In this document: positions 1 through 6,693 of the stretch, piece by piece
How the letters are laid out: the number at the start of each line of letters is the position of its first letter
How positions within the stretch are numbered: position 1 is the stretch's first letter
Assembly (NCBI GenBank): GCA_019359355.1
Contig: JAHHHM010000009.1
Location: forward strand, 124,001 to 188,000
Direction of reading: 5' to 3'
DNA length: 64,000 nt
From: Microcoleus vaginatus WJT46-NPBG5
Lineage (GTDB): Bacteria > Cyanobacteriota > Cyanobacteriia > Cyanobacteriales > Oscillatoriaceae
Program-made: the position numbers and the translations under genes
Notes under the pieces: generated by a model
Told to the model about the DNA's origin: nothing
The model's input: only the letters and a program-made list of their open reading frames with translations
Databases searched by the model: none

Positions 1-163
1 TTGCGCCTGACACCAATAACGCTATTAGGGCAAATGCCGTGACAGGTCGCTTCAGAAACGGTTTCAACCATTCAAACAAGAAGAAAAATATCCCCAGGAT
101 GATGGTGACAAAGTATCGGGGGTAACGAGTGACGTTTGTCCAAAAATCATCAAATGCGACCAT
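1..163 (-). CDS. DUF751 / Ycf33-like small membrane protein (partial, C-terminus off the window)
   Basis: Reading the minus strand from an ATG at 163 gives an open frame to the window edge. It has an N-terminal VTRYPRYFV stretch, a hydrophobic segment (about residues 19-30, IILGIFFFLFEWL), a short basic linker with PFLKRPVTA, and the start of a second hydrophobic segment. This pattern matches the DUF751/Ycf33 family, small thylakoid-type membrane proteins conserved in cyanobacteria and plastids with no settled function. Only about 54 residues are visible and the stop codon lies beyond base 1. The family call rests on recognised sequence similarity, not on a search. Confidence 0.7.
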   Translation of the reverse strand, partial: MVAFDDFWTNVTRYPRYFVTIILGIFFFLFEWLKPFLKRPVTAFALIALLVSGA

Positions 164-489
164 ATTTAAGAGCGGCTAAGAGTCAGTGTTCTTTAACTGG
201 TAACATTTGTTGGCGAGTTCGACAAGTTCATCGGAGTGCTGAGTCCTTAGTCCTTAGCCCTGAGTGGGAAAGAGAGGGAGAAGTGGATCAGGGGAGTGGT
301 GAGTGCTGAAGCTTGGCGGTGCAGAGGATGTATCGGTTGTCTGGCGGGATCTTTAATCTCATTCTGGCAAGCTTCGGGCGGATAGCTTTCGACTCGGCAG
401 CCGGTGAACTGTTCTGGGCGCGGTAAGCTCAGGTTCTTTATGTTAACTTTAAATGTCTTAGCTGCTGCCTCTCTCTATTTTTATCGCTC
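164..489. other. Gene-free spacer between divergent DUF751 and dam
   Basis: No convincing gene is seen in this 326-base stretch. Around 231-310 it carries degenerate short repeats (GTGCTGAG, CCTTAGT twice, then GAGTGCTGA) like the CAGCACT-type short repeats often seen in cyanobacterial spacers. It must hold the promoters of both flanking genes because they diverge, but I could not pick out boxes with confidence. Confidence 0.4.
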
Positions 490-1317
490 ATGTTCACGCA
501 CGATTTCAAGACAATCACTCCCCGTCCGTTTTTAAAATGGGCTGGGGGGAAAGGTAAGCTGATTCAGCAGTATATCCCTTATTTCCCTACAGATTTTAAA
601 AATTACTATGAACCTTTTCTGGGCGGCGGGGCTGTTTTTTTTCACCTGTTGCCGGCTCACTCTATTTTAACAGATATTAATCCAGAATTAATTAATGCCT
701 ATCGCTGTGTGCGAGATCAGGTGGAGCAAGTTATCTTAATTTTAGAAAAACATCAATCAAAACATCACAAAGAATATTATTATGAAGTGCGTTCTGGTGC
801 CGGCACTTCTGACGTTGAAAGGGCGGCTCGTTTCATTTATCTCAATAAAACTTGTTTTAACGGACTTTATCGAGAAAATTCTAAGGGCGCGTTTAATGTT
901 CCGATTGGACAATATAAAAATCCAACAATTTGTAATGCGGATTTGCTGTGTTCTGTTTCAGCAGCCCTCAAAAATACTCAAATCGAAGTTAGACCTTTTG
1001 ATGCTGTTGTCAATTATGCCAAAATCGGCACAGATTTTGTTTATTTTGATCCGCCCTATTATCCTTTAAGCCCAACCAGTAATTTTACCGCCTACAGTCG
1101 CAATGCTTTTACTGAAACTGACCAAATTAAATTGAAAGATATCTTTGCGAAATTGGCAACTTTGGGTGTAAAAGTAATGTTGTCTAATTCAGATTGTTTA
1201 TTTATTCGAGAACTGTATAAAGATTTCAATATTCACACGATATCAGCAGCAAGGGCGATTAATTCAAAGGGGAGTAAGCGCGGAAAGATTGCTGAAGTTC
1301 TTGTAACTTCTTATTAA
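490..1317 (+). CDS. dam: Dam-family DNA adenine N6-methyltransferase
   Basis: A 275-residue protein of the D12-class/Dam family, which transfers methyl groups from S-adenosylmethionine to adenine, usually in GATC. The family order is visible: FLKWAGGK (residues 14-21, motif X, AdoMet pocket), EPFLGGGAVF (41-50, motif I), NKTCFNGLYR (119-128) and the catalytic DPPY (187-190, motif IV). The length is normal for the family. No restriction endonuclease is adjacent, so it is probably a solitary methylase used in replication, repair or expression control; this is inference. The ATG at 490 has no obvious Shine-Dalgarno, but the ORF begins just before motif X, as is usual. The gene is noticeably AT-richer than most of its neighbours. 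Confidence 0.88.
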   Translation: MFTHDFKTITPRPFLKWAGGKGKLIQQYIPYFPTDFKNYYEPFLGGGAVFFHLLPAHSILTDINPELINAYRCVRDQVEQVILILEKHQSKHHKEYYYEVRSGAGTSDVERAARFIYLNKTCFNGLYRENSKGAFNVPIGQYKNPTICNADLLCSVSAALKNTQIEVRPFDAVVNYAKIGTDFVYFDPPYYPLSPTSNFTAYSRNAFTETDQIKLKDIFAKLATLGVKVMLSNSDCLFIRELYKDFNIHTISAARAINSKGSKRGKIAEVLVTSY

Positions 1318-1488
1318 AATAAGTATTTGACTGGCGAAAAGCCGGGGAAAGCGAACGCAACAGTGAGAGTTTATTGAGCAACTTGCTAAAAAGTTTATTT
1401 TTTTCAGTTAGTAACAATTAGGCCGGCTGAAATTTTTAATAGCAACTTCTAAATTAATAAGTTTTGTAGTTAAGTCTGCTTATCTCCG

Positions 1489-1508
1489 TCTGTACGGTAC
1501 CGTACAGA
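1489..1508. promoter_or_regulatory. 20-bp perfect palindrome upstream of the Crp/Fnr gene
   Basis: The sequence TCTGTACGGTACCGTACAGA is a perfect 20-base palindrome, and its flanks (CTGCTTATC on the left, GATAAAGCAG on the right) extend the symmetry imperfectly. It sits about 170 bases before the start of the regulator at 1682. It could be an operator for a dimeric regulator or a cruciform/hairpin element; nothing in the sequence decides between these. Confidence 0.5.
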
Positions 1509-1607
1509 TAAAGCAGCAGCTAAATTATATAGACGAAATGCAAACTTAATCTGTTACCATTGAATTGAATAAAGGGAAATTTAGTCTTTTTTCTGCAAAA
1601 TCGTTTT

Positions 1608-1658
1608 TGACATCAGCAACGGCTTCTGCATTGCGTTGCTGATGTCATCACTTTTTTT
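1608..1658 (+). terminator. 14-bp perfect hairpin followed by a T-tract in the leader of the Crp/Fnr gene
   Basis: The arms TGACATCAGCAACG (1608-1621) and CGTTGCTGATGTCA (1634-1647) are perfectly complementary across a 12-base loop. Four bases later comes a run of seven T (1652-1658). This has the form of an intrinsic terminator, yet it ends only about 23 bases before the start codon of the next gene on the same strand. It could be the dam terminator, an attenuator in the regulator's own leader, or an operator dyad. Confidence 0.6.
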
Positions 1659-1681
1659 AGAAAGACTTGGTCAAGAGAGCT

Positions 1682-2404
1682 ATGCCTGTATCTAAAGATT
1701 CCGGAAGATCGGAAAATCAACTGCTTGCGGCGCTGCCGGCTCAAGAGTACCAACGCCTGGTTCCTCACTTGGAAAAAGTTTCTATTGAAATCGGGCAAGT
1801 TCTATACGACCATTTCCAACCAATTGAATATGTCTATTTTCCCATTCAAGGACTGGTTTCTTTGCTTTATGTAATGGAAGACGGCTCAACCGTCGAAGTT
1901 GGACTGGTTGGGCATGAAGGAATGGTTGGTATTCCTGTAATTTTGGGAGGCATGAAAACGACGAACCAAGCCCTTGTGCAAGTTGCCGTCAGTGCGATGC
2001 GTATGGAGGCAAGCCGGCTTAAAAGTGAGTTTGATCGCGGTGGTGAACTGCAAAGGATTCTGCTACGCTACACGCAAGTGCTGTTGAGTTTGGTATCCCA
2101 GACTGCTGCCTGTAACCGCCTCCATACTTTAGAGGAACGACTCTCCCGGTGGCTGCTGTTAGTCCAGAATCGGCTACAATCGGACGAGTTGCCGCTCACG
2201 CAAGAATATATCTCGCAAATGTTAGGCACGCGTCGATCTGGTGTGACGGTGGCAGCCGGCACCCTTCAAGAGGCGGGAATTATCTCCTACAAACGCGGTA
2301 AGATTACTATTCTTAACCAGGAAAACTTGGAAGCCACGGCCTGCGAATGTTATCAAGTAATTAAAACGGAGTTTGCGCGGCTATTGAATGCTAAGCCTGG
2401 TTAA
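1682..2404 (+). CDS. Crp/Fnr-family transcriptional regulator
   Basis: A protein of about 240 residues with an N-terminal cyclic-nucleotide-binding-type beta-roll (PIEYVYFPIQGLVSLL, then GSTVEVGLVGHEGMVG) and a C-terminal helix-turn-helix of Crp type (LTQEYISQMLGTRRSGVTVA). The classic phosphate-binding arginine cassette of true cAMP receptors is not evident, so the effector is unknown. The frame is open from a TTG at 1667, but the ATG at 1682 is preceded by an AGAG stretch at normal spacing and I prefer it. The hairpin and T-tract immediately upstream suggest control by attenuation or autoregulation. It stands alone, followed by an orphan receiver gene on the same strand. Confidence 0.8.
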   Translation: MPVSKDSGRSENQLLAALPAQEYQRLVPHLEKVSIEIGQVLYDHFQPIEYVYFPIQGLVSLLYVMEDGSTVEVGLVGHEGMVGIPVILGGMKTTNQALVQVAVSAMRMEASRLKSEFDRGGELQRILLRYTQVLLSLVSQTAACNRLHTLEERLSRWLLLVQNRLQSDELPLTQEYISQMLGTRRSGVTVAAGTLQEAGIISYKRGKITILNQENLEATACECYQVIKTEFARLLNAKPG

Positions 2405-2428
2405 ATTATTAAGGAATTCCGGTTAAAT

Positions 2429-2446
2429 TCCCGCTTATGTGCGGGA
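2429..2446 (+). terminator. Short GC-rich hairpin after the Crp/Fnr gene
   Basis: TCCCGC and GCGGGA form a perfect 6-bp stem around a 6-base loop, 25 bases past the regulator's stop codon. There is no T-run after it, so it is only a weak terminator candidate. Confidence 0.35.
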
Positions 2447-2578
2447 TCGTACTGACAGCTTCAGGCAGGGGACTTTATTGTTTAAGGATGTAGAAATAGG
2501 CGTTAACGGCTCTTGTAGTAGCAATGGTTGTTTATTCCTTTCCTAAGACAAGCTCTTGCGTACATGGGAGATCCATCC

Positions 2579-3028
2579 ATGCTGAATAATTATCTATCGC
2601 TAGATGGTCTGCGGTTGCTCGTTGTTGATGACGACCCTGATACAATATGTTTGCTCACGCTTCTCTTTGAAGCAGACGGAGCGGAACTGATCGCAGCAAA
2701 TTCAGCCAGTGAAGCGCTACAAGCATTGAAGTATTTTAAGGCAGATGTCTTAATCAGCGATATTAAGTTGCCCGAAGAAGACGGCTACGCTCTGATCGCC
2801 AAAGTCAGGAATCTTGATGCTGAGCGAGGCGGAAACATTCCAGCCATTGCAATGAGTGGATATGTGAGGGATGAGGATAGCGCACAGGCACTCTCAGCCG
2901 GTTATGATGCCCACATAGCTAAGCCGGTCAATTTAGATGAGTTAGTCGAAACTGTGACGACCCTTGCTGCCCGAAATGGAATATTAGTCGGAATGGATGC
3001 CGGTGCTGAATTCCCTTTAGCTGCTTAA
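2579..3028 (+). CDS. Single-domain response regulator (CheY-like receiver)
   Basis: A stand-alone receiver domain: acidic DDD pocket near the N-terminus (LLVVDDDPDT), phospho-acceptor Asp in LISDIKLP (about residue 61 from this start), conserved Ser in AIAMSGY and Lys in IAKPVN. There is no output domain, so it probably passes phosphoryl groups or controls a partner protein. The frame is open from a TTG at 2528. The ATG at 2579 is chosen because GGGAG (2566-2570) lies 8 bases ahead of it, and the shorter protein matches a normal receiver plus a short tail. Its 3' end overlaps the convergent phosphoesterase gene by 12 bases. No cognate kinase is adjacent. Confidence 0.82.
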   Translation: MLNNYLSLDGLRLLVVDDDPDTICLLTLLFEADGAELIAANSASEALQALKYFKADVLISDIKLPEEDGYALIAKVRNLDAERGGNIPAIAMSGYVRDEDSAQALSAGYDAHIAKPVNLDELVETVTTLAARNGILVGMDAGAEFPLAA

Positions 3029-3946
3029 TAAAATAATTCCTTGATCGAAAATTTGATTATTTTTATCTATCCCACTGAGCAAAATGTGAGTGGGATAGAT
3101 ATCAATTGCGGCAAAACTTAGTTTACTGACAGAATGGGCGGTTACTTCAGAATGACCAACCGGCCTGGTTCCTGCGCCGGCACCGCAAGTTAAATAAGTT
3201 GTGCCTTTAACAACTTGGGTGCGTTCATAATTGTGATCATGGCCGTTAATATAAAGACGGACGTTATATTTCTCAAAAAGAGGCGGTAAGATTTGCCTTA
3301 ATTTCTTGCTGCTTCCATGTAGGCCGGCAGAATAAACGGGATGATGACCAAAGACAATTTTCCAAGGAGCATCGCTGCTGCTAAGTTCTTTTTCTAGCCA
3401 GGGAAGTTGCGTTTTCCAGTCTGCATTGTAATTCGTATCTAAGGCAAAAAATTGGATAGAATCGCGGCGAAATGTATAGTAGCGCCCTAACATATTAAAT
3501 CCAGCATATTTGACTTGGGGATTGCCGTTATCGGTGGCAATATCATGATTGCCAAGACAGGCTTGAAATTTCACGCCGGCATCAAGTAGAGGCTTATAGG
3601 GCTTCTCAAAAACTTCACCAATTTTTTGAATTTCACCTGTGTTGTAAATATTGTCGCCGGCAAGAATTGCTAAATCAAACGGGTGTTGCTGATGGTAGCG
3701 AGTCATCGCTTCAGCAACAACATATTGTCCGCGTGTGCCGGTGCCGGTGTCTGCCAGGGAAACAAAGCGAAAAATTGGCCGGCTGAGGCGTAGAGAGGCG
3801 ATTGTCGCTGCTTCTTCGGCAGTGGCAGCAATTGTATAGCCAGCCGAACTTTGGGCAGTGTGTCCCCCAAGGGTTTTGCCCAGCGCAGTTAACCCAAAGC
3901 CGGTGAGACTGCTTAATATTAAAAACTGACGGCGTGTAATGCTCAT
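3017..3946 (-). CDS. Tat-exported metallophosphoesterase (purple acid phosphatase-like)
   Basis: A 309-residue protein beginning with a twin-arginine signal (TRRQFLIL at residues 4-11, then a hydrophobic stretch), so export in folded form by the Tat system is expected. The calcineurin-type metallophosphoesterase motifs appear in order: D66 in SLADTG, GD at 97-98, GNHD 132-135, GHHP 200-203 and GHDH 235-238, which together bind the two-metal centre. It most likely releases phosphate from extracellular or periplasmic phosphomonoesters. The gene ends inside the 3' end of the convergent receiver gene, an unusually tight arrangement. No Pho box was recognised upstream. Confidence 0.85.
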   Translation of the reverse strand: MSITRRQFLILSSLTGFGLTALGKTLGGHTAQSSAGYTIAATAEEAATIASLRLSRPIFRFVSLADTGTGTRGQYVVAEAMTRYHQQHPFDLAILAGDNIYNTGEIQKIGEVFEKPYKPLLDAGVKFQACLGNHDIATDNGNPQVKYAGFNMLGRYYTFRRDSIQFFALDTNYNADWKTQLPWLEKELSSSDAPWKIVFGHHPVYSAGLHGSSKKLRQILPPLFEKYNVRLYINGHDHNYERTQVVKGTTYLTCGAGAGTRPVGHSEVTAHSVSKLSFAAIDIYPTHILLSGIDKNNQIFDQGIILLSS

Positions 3947-4051
3947 GGTTGGCTAGACTTCACAGGAAGACAAATGGCTAAGATATTCGATTTTACTTTC
4001 TGTGGGCTTAGCGTGCCGGGAAAGTGAGCCGGCGATAGCGCCTAAAATCCA

Positions 4052-4077
4052 CTTGAATCCCTATCAGGGATTGAAAG
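4052..4077. repeat. CRISPR-repeat-like dyad, copy 1
   Basis: CTTGAATCCCT-ATCA-GGGATTGAAAG: a hairpin-forming dyad (AATCCCT/AGGGATT) whose reverse complement begins CTTTCAATCCCTGATAGGG, like the core of common cyanobacterial CRISPR repeats. It matches copy 2 at 4234 in 22 of 26 bases. No array is present. Confidence 0.6.
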
Positions 4078-4233
4078 CTTAATTTTTGAACGATTTACCC
4101 GGTGATAGAAACCGGCACAAAAAGATTTTCTTTGTCTGCCACTCCACTCCATAACTTCAATTGCCCAGTGCGCCCAGGTGATTTTTATCCGAGAATGCCC
4201 ATAAAATGGGGGTGAACACAGGGAAAGCGGTTC

Positions 4234-4259
4234 CTTGAATCCCTCACCGGGATTGAAAA
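4234..4259. repeat. CRISPR-repeat-like dyad, copy 2
   Basis: CTTGAATCCCT-CACC-GGGATTGAAAA, the second copy of the dyad at 4052, lying 182 bases downstream and ending 12 bases before the ATG of the next gene. The 156 bases between copies are not a normal spacer length. These look like relic or orphan repeats, or an unrelated hairpin family, rather than a working array. Confidence 0.6.
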
Positions 4260-4271
4260 AAGGGAGATCAC

Positions 4272-5114
4272 ATGAGCGAAAATCAGCCAAACCCCCCAGA
4301 ATCAGGAAAACCTCAACCTCAAACGCCAGCGCCCCAACCTTCAGACGCACCGGCAGCTACGGGGTTGCCCCCCCAAAAGCCCTCATTACTCAAAACCCTG
4401 AGTATTAAAACCCTGCGAGGCACCATCGGGTTGCTAGAAACAGCGGTGGAAAAACTAGAGGCACCCCCCCCAGCACAGCCTCAGCCTTCTCTGTTCGACA
4501 AAATACGCCCCCTACTCCTCAGCCTCTGGAATGGCTGGGTGGTTGTGCTGGATACAATTCGCTCTTTCTTACCGGCATCCCTGAGTCAAAAATTGCCCAA
4601 CTGGGGTTTAACCGGCACAATCGCTGGACTTCTGGCGCTAGTCATTTGGACGGGATCTGCCCTATTCTCGGAAAAACCCCCAGAAGTTGCCAAACTTCCC
4701 ACCGGAGGAGTTCCCACACCGCCGGAATTGAGCGCACCCTCCGCGCCGGTGCCGGTGGAACCTGCCCCAGAACCCGTACCGGAATTAACGCCGGAACAGC
4801 GCTTAATCGCATCGATTCAGGAGCAAGTTACGGACGTTTCCACTGAATATGCAGAGGGGTTAATTGAGTCGATAGAAGCGAATTTTCAGGGCAGTCTTTT
4901 GGTCGTGAAAGTTAGTGAGGATTGGTATAACTTGAAGAATGGGCGTCAAGATAAGTTGGCAAAGGAAATGCTACAACGGGCGAAGGATTTAGATTTTAGC
5001 CGGCTGAAAATTACCGATTCTCAAAGTATTGTGGTTGCCCGTAGTCCGGTGATTGGCACAGATATGGTAATTTTGAAGCGACGCCTTACTGAGCCTGAAT
5101 CTTTAGCGAGTTAA
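4272..5114 (+). CDS. Proline-rich single-pass membrane protein of unknown function
   Basis: A 280-residue protein. Residues 1-40 are rich in Pro, Gln and Ala; 75-100 form an amphipathic stretch; 112-132 form one clear transmembrane segment (GLTGTIAGLLALVIW). A second proline-rich linker (about 134-175) leads to a compact C-terminal domain of about 100 residues that begins at TPEQRLIASIQEQV and contains LLVVKVSEDWYNL. The ATG at 4272 is supported by AGGGAG 6 bases upstream. Proteins of this build are found in cyanobacteria as uncharacterised conserved proteins; I cannot name a function. The second CRISPR-like dyad overlaps its leader and could form a hairpin next to the ribosome binding site. 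Confidence 0.6.
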   Translation: MSENQPNPPESGKPQPQTPAPQPSDAPAATGLPPQKPSLLKTLSIKTLRGTIGLLETAVEKLEAPPPAQPQPSLFDKIRPLLLSLWNGWVVVLDTIRSFLPASLSQKLPNWGLTGTIAGLLALVIWTGSALFSEKPPEVAKLPTGGVPTPPELSAPSAPVPVEPAPEPVPELTPEQRLIASIQEQVTDVSTEYAEGLIESIEANFQGSLLVVKVSEDWYNLKNGRQDKLAKEMLQRAKDLDFSRLKITDSQSIVVARSPVIGTDMVILKRRLTEPESLAS

Positions 5115-5167
5115 TTGTTTAACCACAGATGAGAGTAAAGCGTGCCGGCAGGTATAGGCAGATCAGA

Positions 5168-5875
5168 TTACTTTAGATTAAATAAAGCTGATTTATAGGC
5201 TTTAACTTGGAGATCAATGCCGGTGATTGCAGTGCCCACAACAACGGCATAAGCCCCTAAATCAAGGGCTTGTTTCGCCATAGCCGGCGATGCAATTCCC
5301 CCTTCACAAATTGCCGGCACTCTCACCTTTTCTACAATTTCAGCGAGAAGGTTAAATCCTGGGGGTGTTTGATTTTGAGTGATAGCGGTGTAGCCATAAA
5401 GGGTAGTTCCCACAATTTCTGCGCCGGCATCTGCTGCGGCGATTGCGGCTTCAATTGCATCGACATCTGCCATCACCGGCACGTTTAATTCTTTCTGAAT
5501 CCGGTAAATTAATTCAACCACCGCTTCCGGGCGATTTCTCAACGTGGCATCAATCGCAATGATATCTGCGCCGGCATCTGCAATGGCTGCCGCGTGTTCA
5601 AATAGGGGGGTAATATAAACGTCATATCCCGGCACTTGTTGCTTCCACAATCCAATGATGGGAATGCCGGCACCTAAACGTTCTCGCACTGCTTTAACGT
5701 GTGCGGGAGTGTCAATTCTGACGCCGGCAGCGCCTTGATTGATTGCTGCTTGCGCCATTGCTGCAATCACTGGAGGATCATGTAAGGGCGAGTCTGCCGG
5801 TGCTTGGCAGGACACAATTAGTCCTCGATTGAGCAATTCTATGGGATTTATAAAATTAGCAGACATGGCAGCCAT
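5168..5875 (-). CDS. nanE: Putative N-acetylmannosamine-6-phosphate 2-epimerase
   Basis: A 235-residue TIM-barrel protein with the NanE signature regions: GLIVSCQAPADSPLHDP at the N-terminus, GVRIDTPAHV, PIIGLWKQ, IDATLRNRPE and VMADVDAIEAA, then VPAICEGGIASP and AVVVGTAITG, the phosphate-gripping end of the barrel. The family interconverts ManNAc-6-P and GlcNAc-6-P in sialic acid breakdown or amino-sugar recycling. No other nan gene (nanA, nanK, transporter) is nearby, so here it more likely serves amino-sugar turnover; this is inference. A second in-frame ATG three codons in may be the true start. The gene is dense in GCCGG motifs (ten by hand count in 708 bases). Confidence 0.85.
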   Translation of the reverse strand: MAAMSANFINPIELLNRGLIVSCQAPADSPLHDPPVIAAMAQAAINQGAAGVRIDTPAHVKAVRERLGAGIPIIGLWKQQVPGYDVYITPLFEHAAAIADAGADIIAIDATLRNRPEAVVELIYRIQKELNVPVMADVDAIEAAIAAADAGAEIVGTTLYGYTAITQNQTPPGFNLLAEIVEKVRVPAICEGGIASPAMAKQALDLGAYAVVVGTAITGIDLQVKAYKSALFNLK

Positions 5876-5924
5876 TAGCGGAATTTTTTTTATAGTTTAC
5901 CGCATTTTATGTATTTTTTTTATA

Positions 5925-5956
5925 AACCACAGATGCACACAGATAAACACAGATGG
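5925..5956. repeat. ACCACAGATG/ACACAGATAAAC dispersed repeat fragment
   Basis: The run AACCACAGATG followed by CACACAGATAAACACAGATG is a tandemly patterned element with CACAGAT three times. A short piece of it (AACCACAGATG) recurs at 5121-5131 on the other side of nanE. Such elements occur in many copies in bacterial genomes; this looks like one relic copy plus a fragment. Confidence 0.5.
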
Positions 5957-6083
5957 TTCTGAAAGATTTTTAGTTTGGCAATCGATTCAGTTTTCTAAAA
6001 AGTGATTGTTAGGATATTGAGGATTTCTCTTAATTCCTCTTAAAAAGCTTCCTAGGGTGCGTGAGTCACGCACCCAAATGATC

Positions 6084-6506
6084 TTACGGCTGAGGTGCAA
6101 CTCCTTTTTCCTCGAGGCAGCGCTTAAACTCGACTTCTGCTACCGTTGTTTGATCACTGTTTCCTTTTAGTGCGCCGGCAAGCCGGTCATTTCCCATTTT
6201 ATCGAGCGGCTTATCTGGCTTGGCAACCGTATTTTTGTTAGTTTTATTCAGATACTTTTTGCAATCTTCAACTGCATCAATCCGTTGAATCCTTGCTTGA
6301 GAAACCGCAGAGTCTACTTGTGTTAAATCTTCGGTTAGTTGTTCGTTGTGTGCCCCATCTGCGTAGTAAATATTGCTGTCAAAATTAAGATTCGGCATTG
6401 CCCAAGCTGAGAAAGCCGGCAAGCTGAATAGCCAGAAGAAGCCAGCTAGAACTCCAGTCACAATCGTGCGACTAAATATTTGAAAACCTCGGTTAGCGTT
6501 AATCAT
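6084..6506 (-). CDS. Small secreted protein of unknown function
   Basis: A protein of about 140 residues with an N-terminal hydrophobic segment ending in small residues (TGVLAGFFWLF...PAFSAWA), read as a signal peptide with cleavage near AWA. The mature part is polar and helix-rich (AVSQARIQRIDAVEDCKKYLN) and contains two cysteines (VEDCKK and KRCLEE) that could form a disulphide. The frame is open to 6557, but the ATG at 6506 has AGGA about 9 bases ahead and puts the signal peptide at the N-terminus, so I use it. The gene lies alone, downstream of the ftsH terminator. No family is recognised beyond a cyanobacterial look. Confidence 0.5.
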   Translation of the reverse strand: MINANRGFQIFSRTIVTGVLAGFFWLFSLPAFSAWAMPNLNFDSNIYYADGAHNEQLTEDLTQVDSAVSQARIQRIDAVEDCKKYLNKTNKNTVAKPDKPLDKMGNDRLAGALKGNSDQTTVAEVEFKRCLEEKGVAPQP

Positions 6507-6641
6507 TTTCTCATTCCTTTGTTCAAAAACTTGTGTATCCTCTGATATGTTATTCAAGCTTTAGCTAAAGCCAATGTGCCTTGAGAAAGATTTTTAATTT
6601 TATAAAAATAGAATGAAGACTTGCAGACAAAAATCATCTCC

Positions 6642-6670
6642 AAAAAAACAGAGCCGGCAATGCCGGCCCT
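6642..6670 (-). terminator. Intrinsic terminator of ftsH
   Basis: On the minus strand AGGGCCGGC and GCCGGCTCT pair as a 9-bp stem (one G-U) closed by the loop ATT, followed by G and seven T. It begins 24 bases past the ftsH stop codon. Textbook rho-independent form; the stem is built from the GCCGGC palindrome that is over-represented in this genome. Confidence 0.85.
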
Positions 6671-6693
6671 GCTATCTTTAGAAATCCAATAAT

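Noticed and set aside
4052-4259. A CRISPR array
   Set aside because: Only two diverged dyads 182 bases apart are present, with no spacer-sized interval and no cas genes, so it is recorded as repeats only.
4042-4350. A minus-strand frame of 102 codons across the CRISPR-like dyads
   Set aside because: It overlaps the start of the membrane protein at 4272, has no ribosome site, and its sequence includes the dyads themselves.
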